Shown piece by piece: positions 42,841 through 55,700 of a stretch of 64,000 nucleotides of DNA; position 1 is the stretch's first letter; each line of letters begins with the position of its first letter. Under the pieces are notes generated by a model, which saw nothing but the letters and a program-made list of their open reading frames with translations, was not told where the DNA came from and made no database searches. The DNA comes from Aspidiotus rigidus. Lineage: Eukaryota > Arthropoda > Insecta > Hemiptera > Diaspididae. A program made the translations under genes and the position numbers. The stretch covers positions 12,684,501-12,748,500 of the forward strand of contig JAVHKY010000025.1 of assembly GCA_035079385.1 (NCBI GenBank), read 5' to 3'.

Positions 42841-44380
42841 ACAAAACAACTTTCGGCTAATTCCACGCTTACAAAATTTACTTCTCAACGTGTTTCGGTC
42901 AGATAACTAAAAATTTTACTTGGGTTAAAATCACGGAAATGCTGAACAACAAACGGCGGGAGAAAACCATAAACAAAGTTGTGAAATAAACACTATTGCA
43001 AATAAAATTTGGAATCTCCAATCCTAAATTTAAGATCACGAAAATGACCTCAAAGCTCAAAACTTCGAGCGAGTCTTCTTTCGCGAAGAGTCGTCACATC
43101 TTCAGAGAGTCTCAATCTTACTCTGCGCGATTTATCAGAATTTATTGTGTCGAAAAACAAAAAATTCTCAAATCTTCAAAGTAGGTTATTCCTTTAGGAC
43201 TCAGAATTCAAAAATATATTCTCCCCCCCCCCCCCGCTTCCTCTCTATCCAGAGCTCGGAATTGAGAAACTTTTACAGCTTGGAGTTTAGCCTTCCACGA
43301 CACCACGGAGAAAAAACGAATAATCTACTAATTAAGACAATAATGGTTTCGTTATTGTCATTTTCGAACAATTACTAGAATTCCTGCTTCAGAAATATTG
43401 AAAAGCATCTTCTTGGATGCCAAAAAAATGCGGCAGCATCGCTCGTGTAATCATTTTTTTACTTCGTACGAATTTGTACCTCCCGTTGCTCGACTATATC
43501 ATGTGCAACGGCAAGATTAATTCAGGTAGGCCTAATGCTTGCCTATCTCGAGCTCGCTTGAGGCTATCTATTTAAATAAAGTGCATTTTTTCTACACACG
43601 ATGACGAAGTTATTATTATTATTATTCAATATTATTTTCGCTGCGTCCGCTATTTATACCGCTGGGCTAACAGACGTGTTGACTACAGAGAATTTGTCTA
43701 TTCTATTGTATAACCTCGTCATTGTTTCTTCGTTTGAGGTGCTGACAGCATCACATGGTGAATTATTCGATTAAATATTTTTTCTTGTCAACGAAGACTC
43801 GGTCATCTCTTTAGAGGGTTCATTCCTTATAGAAGTTTCAGACTTTGACGAAACATATTCAACTCGCGATAGAGATGATCCCGATTTATCATCAGAGATC
43901 TGTCAAGAAAATAAATTTCTTCGACTTCTGTTCTTTCGACGAAGATGCACACAAACACTTTTGTAAAATGAAAGGATGTAGAGAGACAGCTTGAAGAAAA
44001 GAACGCCCAAAACAAGGACCAAAATCAGAGTCTAGATTTGAATTCTTTAGAAGCCATGGTGAGACTGAGAATGTAAAAATTTGAAAGTCTGTGTTCGTCA
44101 GGTAACGATGGTTCATCCCTTGTATTATGTACAGCTCCAAAGTCCGGGCCTGGGACGTCACAATCTGATGACGTCATAGATAAGTTTTTTCCAAGTTCCC
44201 CTTGTAATTATGTAAAGCTCCAAAGTTCGAGCCTGGGACGTCACAATTTGATGATGTCATAGGTCAGCCTTGTGACGTCACAATCTACTTTTTTCAGATC
44301 CAAGTGCCCTTCAAAAACAAAAACAGAAACACTTTGGTTTTGCCCGCACTCCTTAAAAAAACAAACTTACGAGTAGGACT
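42841..44380. other. Unassigned DNA, with duplicated TGACGTCA repeat at its right end
   Basis: Contains a C-run at 43205-43215 and ATT repeats near 43610. 44130-44290 has two tandem copies of a ~85-bp unit (GGACGTCACAAT(C/T)TGATGA), inverted relative to 42020-42110. No gene recognised. Confidence 0.45.
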
Positions 44381-44388
44381 ACCAGAAA

Positions 44389-44713
44389 ATGAATTTCTTA
44401 GATATTACTATAATTAAGGATGACGATAATAATAAGATTGTATGCAGGCATTATAAAAAGTCTACCTACGCAGGTAGAAATATTCATAAGCTTTGCAACC
44501 AACCCTATCATGTTAAATTTAATACGGCTGTCAATTTAAAAGAATGTTGGCTCAAGATCAGTGATTCGAGATTTCACAATGAGCTTAAGGCAGGATTAGG
44601 GCAAGTGCTGGCTAGTAATGGTTACTCCAGGGAATTTATTACTAAGGTAATTAATTTTAAACGTAAGCAATGTAGTAATGCTAATGGTAATTGTAGTATT
44701 AAGGATAAAAAAT
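44389..44713 (+). mobile_element. Penelope-like element fragment, second family (RT C-terminal part)
   Basis: The ORF starts MNFLDITIIKDDDNNKIVCR and continues with YKKSTYAGRNIH, the region just after the RT active site in Penelope-like RTs, but diverges strongly from the family next to it. From about 44714 it runs into the inverted copy, which supplies its last residues (LWVEDTT). Catalytic YxDD and GIY-YIG parts are missing. Confidence 0.6.
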
Positions 44714-46308
44714 GTTTATGGGTGGAGGACACGACCTAACTGGGAAGAGAATTTTCCCTAAAAGGGGAGCCTAATCCAACGTTTTCTACTATTTGACGCC
44801 GGATTGCGGGGGAGGGAGGTAATGGAATCAAGGCTTTTCCGAGTCAATTTTCTATGGACCATCAAGTCAATATCTAAGCTGACCTCATTCACTCTGGCCA
44901 AGTGCTTTATAGTCAAAAGCTCCTGTTGAAAAGCGAGGTGACCCAATGGAATACTAGTCAACCGGTGGATATAACTATTAAAACCGGCAATTATGTGGGC
45001 AACAGGGCAAAAAGATCTGCCGTGGACAGTAATATCGGTCGAGGTATCTTTTCTATATATGGCGAATTCATGGACACCTTCTCTATTAGAGATAGTAAGG
45101 TCCAAAAAATTTATAGATGAACCGCCTACTTCCAACGTGAATTTGATGGAAGGATACAAATTGTTGAGATACCTAAGAAACTCCAAAAGGAGATCTCGGT
45201 GACTGGTCCACATGCACAACACATCATCAACATACCTGTGCCAATAATGTATATGACCCAAAAGCCCCTGACCAGAGGAAAAAAGATCGAGCTCAAATTT
45301 AGACATGAAAACCTCCGAAATGAGGGAACCCAGAGGAGAGCCAATAGGGATACCTACCTCCTCTGGAAATTCGAAAAATTTCCCTTCAAATTGGCAAAAA
45401 TTGGGAGACCAACAAATATGTATTGAGTAAATTGAAAAATTCTGCCAGTTCTTCGTGACAGATATTAGATTGGACCAAGAGGTCTCCCATATGCTGCATG
45501 GCAGTAACTCTAGGGATACTCGGAAATAAGCCGACCACGTCAAAAGAGCATAGGGTAGAACCAGGCGGAAGAATATCATCTTTAAGCTTATCAGCCAGAG
45601 AGACCAAATTCTTCACAGAGTAGGATGACTCAAATTCTACTCTAGATGTAAACCAGCGGTCCAAAAATTTTGCCATGATGTACGTGGGGGAAGACACAAA
45701 GGAAACGACCGACCACATCGGAGTGTCATTCTTATTCTTCTTATGAACCTTAGGCAGCCCGTACAATAAAGGCGGCACAGGGTTGGGCTCAAGGAGAAAT
45801 CTTTTAAGCGAAGGGGTTTCGATAATAAATTCGCTATTGTGTATAACACGTCTAACTTCATTAAAGTCATATGGAAAGTTCAAATCCACATTTACCTTGG
45901 CGCCACACTGGTCGAAAACGTCGTAGACCTTGGAGACATAAGAGGACTTCTCCATAACTACAATGGCATTCCCTTTATCAGCCTTAGTAATGGTTAAGCC
46001 CTCCTCCCAGACCTTCCTCTTAATCCTCTTAATCACCTCCAAAGCAAGATCATTTATCCGAGGGATGAGGGGGGGGGGGGGGTATGACGAACAAAGGCAG
46101 CACAAGCTTTCTGAGTTTTGACCCCAGGCCCAATTTTTATTTCGAGGTCCGCAACGACATTGGCCAAAGTGTCAGCATTATTAAGAGGGGGTAACCCGAA
46201 TTTTAAGCCCTTTTCCAAGAGATTCAACTCATCACTCTCAAACTCAACATTACTACAATTCATAATCCGCGGTAAAAATTGTTGGATAACGCTGCCATCA
46301 GTACTCAC
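44714..46308 (-). mobile_element. Penelope-like retroelement copy A, disrupted
   Basis: Minus-strand reading order: N-terminal piece 46308-46054, RT part 46105-45386 (TKADKGNAIVVM, LYGLPKVHKKN, SFDVVGLFPSIP), RT part 45579-44758 (RYVDDVLCMW catalytic motif, GSSINFLDLTIS). The frame breaks at a 14-G run (46069-46082, plus strand) and at a 4-nt insertion near 45420 relative to copy B. Its 3' end stops before the GIY-YIG endonuclease. Penelope elements use this RT and nuclease for target-primed transposition; this copy cannot encode a complete protein. Confidence 0.85.
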
Positions 46309-47640
46309 TTCCTGGACAGCGGAGGCATTCGATTTTTGGGGTCCGATAAGTTTAAAGATGACATTCTTCCGCCTGATTCTACCCTACGCTCTTTTCACGT
46401 AGTCGGCTTATTTCCGAGTATCCCTAGAGCTACTGCCAGGCAGCATATGGGAGACCTCTTGGTCCAATCTAATATCTGTCACGAAGAACTGGCAGAATTT
46501 TTCAATTTACTCAATATTTGTTGGTCTCCCAATTTTGGCCAATTTGAAGGGAAATTTTTCGAATTTCCAGAGGAGGTAGGTATCCCTATTGGCTCTCCTC
46601 TGGGTTCCCTCATTTCGGAGGTTTTCATTTCTAAATTTGAGCTCGATCTTTTTTCCTCTGGTCAGGGGCTTTTGGGTCATATACATTATTGGCACAGGTA
46701 TGTTGATGATGTGTTGTGCATGTGGACCGGTCACCGAGATCTCCTTTTGGAGTTTCTTAGGTATCTCAATAGTTTGTACCCTTGCATCAAATTCACGTTG
46801 GAAGTAGGCGTTTCATCTATAAATTTTTTGGACCTTACTATCTCTAATAGAGAAGGTGTCCATGAATTCGCCATATATAGAAAAGATACCTCGACCGATA
46901 TTACTGTCCACGGCAGATCTTTTTGCCCTGTTGCCCACATAATTGCCGGTTTTAATAGTTATACCCACCGGTTGACTAGTATTCCATTGGGTCACCTCGC
47001 TTTTCAACAGGAGCTTTTGACTATAAAGCACTTGGCCAGGGTGAATGAGGTCAGCTTAGATATTGACTTGATAATCCATAGAAAATTGACTCGGAAAAGC
47101 CTTGATTCCACTACGTCCCTCCCTCGCAATCCGGCGTCAAATAGCAGAAAACGTTGGATTAGGCTCCCCTTTTTGGGAAAATTCTCTTCCCAGTTAGGTC
47201 GTGTCCTCCGCCCATTTGGGTTTCACCCAGTGTATTACAATCTTAACACTGTAAAAAGTCTGTTCGTTAATCTAAAGGACCCCATCCCACTGGTCGAAAG
47301 AAGTGGGGTTTACAAAATGGAGTGTAATGACTGTAATGGAATCTACATAGGTGAGACTGGACGTCAGCTCAAAATTAGAAAAATGAGCATAGGAAGGCGT
47401 GGGAAAAGAAGAAATTGTGTGATTCGGCATTTGCGGACCATCTTATTACCACTGGCCATAGTTTCAAAGAGGGATCCGAGTCCCTCCTCCATAGAGAGTC
47501 CTCGGTTCTCAAACGTACCGCGTTAGAACATATTGAAATTATTCGCCATCTGAATAACGACAACCTAAATGTGCTCAACAGGTAAATACCTGATGAGGGG
47601 TTGATTGAACTGGTTTATGAGTATGATTCACATTGTGATG
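46279..47640 (+). mobile_element. Penelope-like retroelement copy B with GIY-YIG endonuclease, 5'-truncated
   Basis: The plus ORF 46279-47526 begins in element sequence at about 46347 (DKFKDDILPP) and includes FHVVGLFPSIP, RYVDDVLCMW and, near 47305-47370, the C-terminal nuclease start SGVYKMECNDCNGIYIGETG, i.e. GIY-YIG. A 1-nt frameshift near 47380 moves the nuclease C-terminus to another frame, which ends at a stop at 47584. It lies head to head with copy A; arms 44714-45600 and 46347-47213 are inverted and nearly identical. The 5' N-terminal region is missing. Confidence 0.85.
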
Positions 47641-49670
47641 ACTCGCTAGTTCAGTCATGATTTCCTCGGTAGTATTTGTTGCCGGCCGGTGTTGGTTCAG
47701 TTGCTTTCATGTCACCCGTTGACAATGGTTCTTTAATCGAAAGCGCTCCGGTGTATTTTGTATTTCTGTGGCTTTAATTAAATTACTCCGTCTGTTTTAC
47801 TCCTTTGAGTATGTCGTCGTTTGATCCGTTAGAGACTCCGTGTTTCCAAGTAAGTCTCCAGTACATTTTCCCAAATCGTCCCTGCCCTCCGGCTACCACA
47901 ATTTGCCGGTAGGACGGCGGAGACCGAATAATTTTCCAAGTAACTCCTATGAAAGAGCTTCTATTTCAAAAACTGAGTTCAGGATTAAAACAAAATGCCC
48001 TATGCATATAATATTTTAAAGCTGATAATTGAAAGATATGCAATAATTTGCGAATATATATTCGTTCGTTTGCACCGCACAGGATTACGTACCTTTGGAA
48101 CGACATCAATTTGTATAACAACCACAGGAAAGTTCGCTTTCAATCTCTATCTTATGCGTGGAATGAATTTCCTATGATACTCCGTCGAAGATATAGTATT
48201 TATAAAACAATTTGCGCTTACGATCACGCAATAAGCCGACGCTTTGTCGCTGTCGACGAACCGAACTAACAATTGTGTGCGAGCAGTTGTAATTAGCGTA
48301 AACGAGTATTTTCAATTGACGTCGAATATCGACGTTTGTACGTTGGCAGCACTGAATGTATCGTAATAATAATATGCTAATTGTCTTTATCGAGCTCGCT
48401 GTCGTACGCGACGTTCTTTCAAACGACTTTATATCACTTCTTTTTCTCACGAAATACTTGACAAAGCGCGAGTAATCTACAGCGCCACAACCGAGTGCGA
48501 CGGCAATTCTTCACGTTGCGGACTCTTGGTGCGGGTATATGCGAGATCAGGTACCCGCGTAGTACAACGTGTACAGGTGTATTGTATTGCGTTAGGTGAG
48601 TTCGAGCTCGTACGTACGTACGTCTGGCTGTGTGTTTAGAATAATCTACTGGACGAAGGTCGGAAGTTGCGTGTTTCGCGCCGTATATAATATTTGAAAC
48701 TTTTTAACTTTGGAGAAAAAAAAAAAAAAATCAAAATAATTGATAATTATTCCGTACACACGCGGAGTGTTCATTTTCGTACTTTCTCGGTCGTGATCTA
48801 CTAGTGTTTTTTCGTGAAATCTCGTTTAGCGATTTAGTCAGTGCGTGGCTAATTTTGGTGCGTCGAGAGTGAATTCTAAATAGAAATTAGGCTCGTGCTT
48901 CCGCAGGTGGCTTCAACATTCATCAGAGAAACAGGTATCAGAGTATTCTATTTTTTTCAATTCGTGAATTCTGTAACACTTTCAAATTGCTCAATACGTT
49001 CGTCAGCATTGCCAGAGTCGACCGGCATTTCGTCATGTCAGAAAACGATGTTTGTATTGTATCTCTTCTCTTATTCTGCAAGAGTAAATATTTGAAGTGC
49101 GCCTCGAAGGTCTTTTCAAGATCTTTGTTTGTTTCTATAAGCAGTTAAATACAGAACGCGATGGGGGTATATTTTCCGAGCTATTGTGACGTGTACATTA
49201 TTGCGGGGTACGATGAATAATTTCGATACGGAATTAGCCACTATATAGGTTCTCCATTGTCTGACAAATTAATTCACCCGAGGTTACTACAATACGCCTT
49301 TACCGCGTTCAATTCATTATGTAGATCGGAGCGCCGCGCCGGTACAATTGTATATTTACCGGCAAACCCTAAGTCTCTGTACACACTTATTACGTACGAT
49401 ACGATGTTCTAAAAAAGTCTTTTGTGACGTTTATACAGCCGAGGTTGCGTTGCAGCAATTAATTATATACCAGCCAAAGGATGTGCGGACAAGTTATACA
49501 CAGGAAAACGAAAACGTCAGTTTGGAAAAACAATTAGCGTACATACAGTTTTCGAATTCTACATTTTGTATATTATCGTGTGTGCGGTGCGGTAGTTTCA
49601 CTGTTGAACTTGAGCCAATAAAGTGATAGGACGCCGCTGGAAGAGTATCCGCTCGTCAGTTCACCTAGTT
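47640..49670. other. Unassigned DNA; possible promoter/leader at 48480-48900
   Basis: 47640-47850 is probably Penelope 3' flank. 48480-48900 is richer in CpG (ACGTACGTACGT near 48610) and has TTAGTCAGTGCG at 48834, similar to an insect initiator; it could be the start of the plus-strand gene suggested by the exon at 49680. No coding ATG could be linked. Confidence 0.25.
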
Positions 49671-49675
49671 TCTGA

Positions 49676-49802
49676 CACAATTTTAGCGGACGACATCCAC
49701 GAGGTGAAGATAAGAAAGACGAATATTGTACCCGGCACACCGGTAGTGTTTAATAACGTTGATAATGGTGTGTCGTTGTTGATACAGTTGTACGACACCG
49801 GG
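49676..49802 (+). CDS. Candidate internal coding exon, family unknown
   Basis: The frame reads ILADDIHEVKIRKTNIVPGT followed by PVVFNNVDNGVSLLIQLYDT. Its balanced, globular composition differs from neighbouring random ORFs. A donor-like GTGAAG follows at 49802 and several weak AG acceptors precede it. The VKIRKTNIVPGTPVVF pattern suggests beta-strands. Could be an exon of a secreted or enzyme domain; I cannot name it and no adjoining exon was found. Confidence 0.3.
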
Positions 49803-49805
49803 TGA

Positions 49806-50740
49806 AGAAATAAAAAGTTGACTTCGTCGCTCGTTCACCTTGTATAAAGTAGAATTTTTTGTTGTCTAACGGAACAAAGAAGAAGAAAAAAAACTAGATT
49901 TTCGTTTACAATACCGAACGATACCTAAGACAGTCCTCCTTTTCGATTTTCTACAAATTTTTCATCTCGGTCGATTCTACCGACTTTTTCACGGTACAAT
50001 CATTAGCCATTTTTCCTTTACCTCGTCTTGTTGAGTTTAGGGCGAAAATGAATCGAATCCGCGTAAGATTTTGAGCTGAGATCGTAATCTGTATTGATGT
50101 TTACCGCGATGTGCACAGTCTAATAATATATTCGTATTCCAGATCATTCGAGGTTTCCTTTTGGAAGCTGTGATGGATATTCTTGGTAGACTTTGTTAAA
50201 TACTTTTCCTCCGGGTCAGAATTCTTAGAAGGCCCGGATTCATGAAGAAATGAGGAGACGCTTTCCAAAAAAAAAAAAAATGAGTCAAAGTGTTATTTAT
50301 GCAATATTTGATGTATTTGTGACCTGTCACAAAAAACCCTGAGCGTCTCAGAAACTTATCCGGAGAAAGACTGTTTTTCAATTTTTCAAAATCTTCTCAA
50401 TACAAAGAAAGTATATTTGGAAATAGTTTGTAGACTCTTGAGGAAGTTTGCTTGTCATGAGTCAATATTATCACGAGGAAACCCACATGATCTTGGTCGT
50501 TTTAATGAATTGAAATGTATACTCTTTCATGATTGGTTTGCTGCACGCTTGGGGGCGGGGACGGGTTGTGACATGTCACATTTTTGTGTCACATTTTGTA
50601 CTTAGTCTGTAGAAACTAAAATTCTTTTGTTACTTAGCCTATATGTTGTCACATTAACGATCATGAAAGAGATACTAACCGCAACGAATTCGGTGTCTGG
50701 AAATTGTAGGATCGTGGGTAAATTATACATGAATTAATAA
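49806..50740. other. Unassigned DNA
   Basis: Homopolymer A-run at 50268-50280; otherwise nothing recognised. Confidence 0.4.
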
Positions 50741-51460
50741 ATATATCAATTGATTATTGAAATAAAGAATCCAATATAAACTTGAATAGATATAATTAAT
50801 GATCCTATATTTCATATTAAATTTAAATTTGTGGATGTTTCAATTGAAAATATTTTCATGAAATTTTTTTAATTTAATTTTTGAATTAAAATTATTCAAC
50901 ATATTATAAATTAATATCATAATAAATTTTTTCAAAAATATTATATAATAATAGAATTTTTTAAATTAGTAAAAATTATTATTTCTAAAAAATGTTTTCT
51001 TTTTTTAATATAAAATGAATAATTTATTATAGGAATTGTAATAATAAAAATTATTCTTGAAATTTGAATTAATAGAATTATTATTGAAATAATTGAATAT
51101 TTAAATAAAAAAATAAATTTAATGATAATGTTCAAAAAATAATCATTATTCTTGAAGAAATAATTATTAAATTAGAAAAATTTATTATATAATTCATAAG
51201 TTTATTTTTATATTTAATAGTTATTGAATGGTGTACGAAATCATCAATTATTTAATTAAAATTTTAATAATTTTTTGTTATTATGTATAATAAAATTAAT
51301 AACTAAAATTAAATTGATTATTAATTTAAATTTATTAATATTTAATTGTATATATTTTGATAGAATATTTTTATTTTATAAAAGTTCTAATTTTAATACA
51401 TATTCAATAAAAATCAATAATCAAGAATTAAATTTTTTTTTTTTTTTTTCTTTTCTTTTT
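50740..51460. other. AT-rich block, possible second mitochondrial-derived insertion
   Basis: About 720 bp with composition like the NUMT at 42370 and sharp edges against normal nuclear sequence. Long Ile/Leu/Phe-rich readings on both strands (50941-51135 minus; 51275-51450 plus) would suit mitochondrial membrane-protein genes, but no diagnostic motif could be assigned. Confidence 0.35.
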
Positions 51461-51568
51461 CGGCTTGTTGAATTAGAAGACTTGCGACAAAATGTCCAAT
51501 GAAAGTCCAATATTTTTAATTTTCAAATTTGGTGGACACCCTGTATTATTTTTCGTTCTTTGAAGTAG

Positions 51569-51606
51569 GCATTATCATCATTATCATCATCATCATCATC
51601 ATCATC
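51569..51606. repeat. (ATC)n microsatellite
   Basis: About twelve near-perfect ATC/ATT units. TGGTGGACACCCTG at about 51528 just upstream matches the terminal motif of the MITE at 60612, so a decayed end of that family may adjoin it. Confidence 0.7.
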
Positions 51607-52284
51607 AAAAACAAAAACTCGTACTTTATTCTGTTTTCACGGTACCACAGAGTGCCTCAAGACTCGTTTCTTTGCCCATTGCGTGGTACATACCACAGCG
51701 CTCCCGTGAGGACGTTTTTTGCACTACTTGTTCCTTTTGTGTTCTTTAGATTGGATATACGTGTATGAAATTTTCAATTTTCGACTGGATGGCACTTAGA
51801 TTCCTCTCTGTGTCGAGGCATCTTTTGATTGGCCCCTTTGGTTCTGTTTGATTCCTGACGGTCCAGGTGAAAATCTATCAAGTGACCCTGTTTACAGAAA
51901 CCCGGTTGAGCGATTTTGGAGGTCTATCACTCTACTGATACAAAGCCTTTATTACTCTATCAGGAGAAGTGGTAGACTTATACAGAATCGCTTAAGTGAG
52001 TTTTTGTAGACGGAGTCACTCTGGCGATCTAATTTTAGGCTTTGGCAACCTTGCGATCATCCCACCCCCTGAAACTTGGATAGCGATATTCAGGTCGGTC
52101 ACCTGCTAGGAGCGCTACAATCGATAAAATTGAGAACCACCTGAATTACAAATAATGCCGAAATGAATCGAGAAGTAAGCCATATAGCAGGGGGAAATTT
52201 TCAGAGCGTTATATTTTTGATTTTGAACAATTTAAGGAGAGCTTTTCCGTGCACCACCCGCCCTGCTCATCCCGTGTTTTAGTT

Positions 52285-52715
52285 GCGCGATAAAGAAGGT
52301 ACCCAAATTACGTGACCATTTTAGGGGGTAGGGGGTTTGTCAAAATACCACGCCAGGTCACTGAAGGGGGAGGGGTTTTATGGTTTAGTCATGTGGTCTA
52401 ATTGTCTGGAAAATTCAACATTTCTAGAGCTGTAAAATTAAATTTCTTTCAAATCTCGTAAATAGAAAACCCACTTTTTTCCTGAATATAGCCTTCAAAA
52501 TTGTGCAGGCATGTCCGAAATTGACTTTTTCAACTTTCAACCAACATCACACAAATAAAAATTCCAAATTGAAAAAAAAAAAAAAAAAAACTACGTGAAA
52601 ATTAGTGTGTGGGTGGCAGGGGGGCAGTATATTCTACGAATTGTCTCGACTTAAGGGAGGGGAGTAAAAAGTCGGTAAAAATGGGTCACGTAGTTTGCGT
52701 GCGTTCCCGTACTAG
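52285..52715. mobile_element. Putative MITE with diverged terminal repeats
   Basis: GGTACCCAAATTACGTGACC with a following GGGGGTAGGGG block (52289-52335) corresponds, inverted, to CTCCC...ACCGAC...GGGTCACGTAGTTTGCGTGC at about 52650-52705. An A-run lies at 52570-52589 between them. Diverged ends make the limits approximate. Confidence 0.4.
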
Positions 52716-55700
52716 CGCTGACCGGCCCGAATTTCCGAATAGTGTGATCTTTTTAAATTCGACCAGCTTTCCTGGAAACGGTGTCTAAAATTTGGATTCG
52801 ATGAATGAGAACTTCAACTAGCTATCAGCCTTAATTTTTAACCAGTATTTTTTGCTGAATATTGGAAAATGAATTGGTATGATATAATATTCAGCAAGTT
52901 CATTGAGCAAGTATAATATTATAGATTTCAACTTATAATTCAATTTATTCATTGCTAAACTATAACTGCCAGCTGCCCAACGCTGGGTATAATCAATAAG
53001 GTATCTACTGTTCCGGGAAACCTCGGGATCCCCGCCTTAAAAGTCGGGCCAGGAAACCCGGATTGCTTCGGAATTTAACTGGGTCAGCCAGCAAAAAATT
53101 TTTCTGTTAGCTTCATGAGGAAATTATGAAAAAGTTTTTTTAGGAAAAATTGATACGATTTCCAATGTCTCGTGAAGAGGAAAAAATGTTTTGGAAAAAG
53201 GTTCCGAAAAAATTCTGTTTTAATCCTCAGTAGATCCTGAAAAGTCCCGGATTTTCATTTTCTGATTCTGGTAGAAACCCTAAATTCATGCCTTACCGTT
53301 TATTCGCCATCTACCCCTACCGTAAATTTCTCTATACCATAATCTTCCCTTTTTACCCTCCAGTTCGCCCATAATCTCCAAGAAGATCCTATTTAAATAG
53401 AGTAAACGGGCCGGTTTTAACGAAGAACTCATTTCATAAGGGTTTATTCAGGAAGAACTTCCATTGTTTGCTGCCTTTCCGGTAAATTGTAACTGGAAAG
53501 TGGACATAGGCTCTGACCTACTTTGGGATTTTCAAAAAATTTCGAATTTCAAACTTCCTACATTAGGAGGTTCAGAAAAACTTGACGAGTTTTTTCTTTC
53601 TTCTTCGTGACAGATACATCTCGAGAGATAGAAGTGGTCGAATCCAAAGCTTCTGAAATAAGCCTCGCTCTGAACCAAGTGATCAGTGTCAAGCCGTGGA
53701 TCGTCGGAGAGACCAAGGACGTGCTCGAAAATACTGACTTCATTTGAAAGAGTTTGAGGAAAAATGGGGTCGAACACAAGAAGATGGACAAAACTATTGA
53801 ATGTGGCAAACCTATGAAGGTGAAAGGGCCAGAGGGTGTGGTAGGATGAGGACGCTTGGACGGAAACATACGTATAAGTACTGAAACTATAAGCACCACC
53901 CTCATTAGATGTAGAAAATCCAAGAAATCGATAGATCCTAACCTTTTTTTTCTCTACTTATGGGTCGTCATTGAAAACTTTCACGTTGCGAGGTGTAAAG
54001 GAGCGCCAAGCTTACCTGGAAAAGCAATATATAAGTTACTTTTATGATGTCTGTCCCAGTACACCTATTTGCTGACGACTGCTTTTATGCGACATGCGAT
54101 ACAAATGATTCCAAATGACGCAATGAAGTAATCTTCGAAATTGAGTTTGTCTCGGAAAAAAAAGCGTACGGAAAACGATCGCGTGACCCAGTTGGATCGC
54201 TTTATAGTTAATAGAAAGTTGTATATGATGTGTAGGACACGTGAATCTCGACTCTTCGTATTCGTTCATTTTTGCCGTATATCGAAAGTCGTATAAGTCG
54301 GTTTTCTCATCTATACAAATATGAAGCTGCCATAAAATGGTAATTCATTATATGGTAATTTCTTCGTCTTAATCGGTAGCCGGTACTACTTTTTTTTTTT
54401 TTTTTTTGTTTGAATATTTTTTACGATTAAAACGTAATGATTTTACCGGCTCGAGTGCTCTTGGGAATCACCATTCTGACCCGTTTTCATGAATTTCTTT
54501 TTTAACCATGTTGAAAAAGTTTATACCTTGAGAAAAATATGTACTTTTTCTGTATCATTTTTTTTCATTTAGTAACCTTTTCTATTCTGATTAAAACTAA
54601 CGTGGGCTTATTCGTTTCTGTGTTCTAGGTAAATTCTAGTGATCGCAATTAATGTTGAGAGTAATCCGTCGATTCTTCGAAGAACTCATTTAGAACGGTA
54701 ATTATGCAGCGCAAATCAAAAGAGTGAATGATGATGATTGAGTCGAGCTATTTCTCATCAATGTCTTTTTGGAAGCTACTGCGTTAACCGTCGTTCACAT
54801 GAATTCCGAAAAATAATAATGAGACGACAGTCTCTGGGGTAGAAATCTGATGGTGACCCTGTTTCCATTGGATAATTTGTTTTTCGACAATCAGGATTCA
54901 GGTCTGCACCTTCAATGGAAGAAGTCCATATATTTGAAACAAATGCCGGGTTTTAGATTACCATGGCATAGTGAAAACATTTCGCTTGGCGGAGGGAGGG
55001 GGAATAATTTACTGAAACACCGACTGCGGACATAAGGGCCTAAACTTGTACTCTGTCACGACAAAAGTTCTTAAGAGTTAACGAAATCAATGTAGCAACC
55101 AAAAGTACGCTTGTAAGCTAACTAAAAGTAGAATTGTGCGCTTGAGATTTTTAAATTTTCAGTGCACCCTCAATATAAGAGTCCTGATGAATTCGTTGAA
55201 ATCATCTCCAGACTGAACAACTATTCGTGGAACTCGCTAATGTTTTTTCTTGTGATAGGATCTGTCTTGGAAAGTCCCCTCTTCAAGTCTAAAAAATAGT
55301 TGGGTTCTCTTGAACGATTTTGTTGACGTTCAAGGATTTTTGGTCATTATAGGTGAAATTTTACCAGCTCACAGTCAGCTTCAATTTCGTTTGCAATTCT
55401 ACCAATTGCTCTAATCCGTGGTGGTACGAGTATGATATTCTTTCGACGACAGTGAGACCGATTGAACAACTCCTTAAGAACACCTTTGGTTAAATAGAAA
55501 TCAATGAACATTGGCCAAGCCTGCAGTACGAATCAAAAGTTGAGTTTTCAACCGCGAAGGTTTCCCTACGTCAGGTCACGCATCGTTTTGGAGTTTTCTC
55601 ATGGGTACGCCGGCGCGTGTAACATATTTTTATTAACAAGACTCTCGGGAGTCAAGGTTTAATGAATTCTTTCCTCTCGTGATCAGCCAATTCAGTCAGT

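Noticed and set aside
53558..53923. 121-aa minus-strand ORF
   Set aside because: Ser/Leu/Phe-rich antisense of a degenerate plus reading; no recognisable motif.
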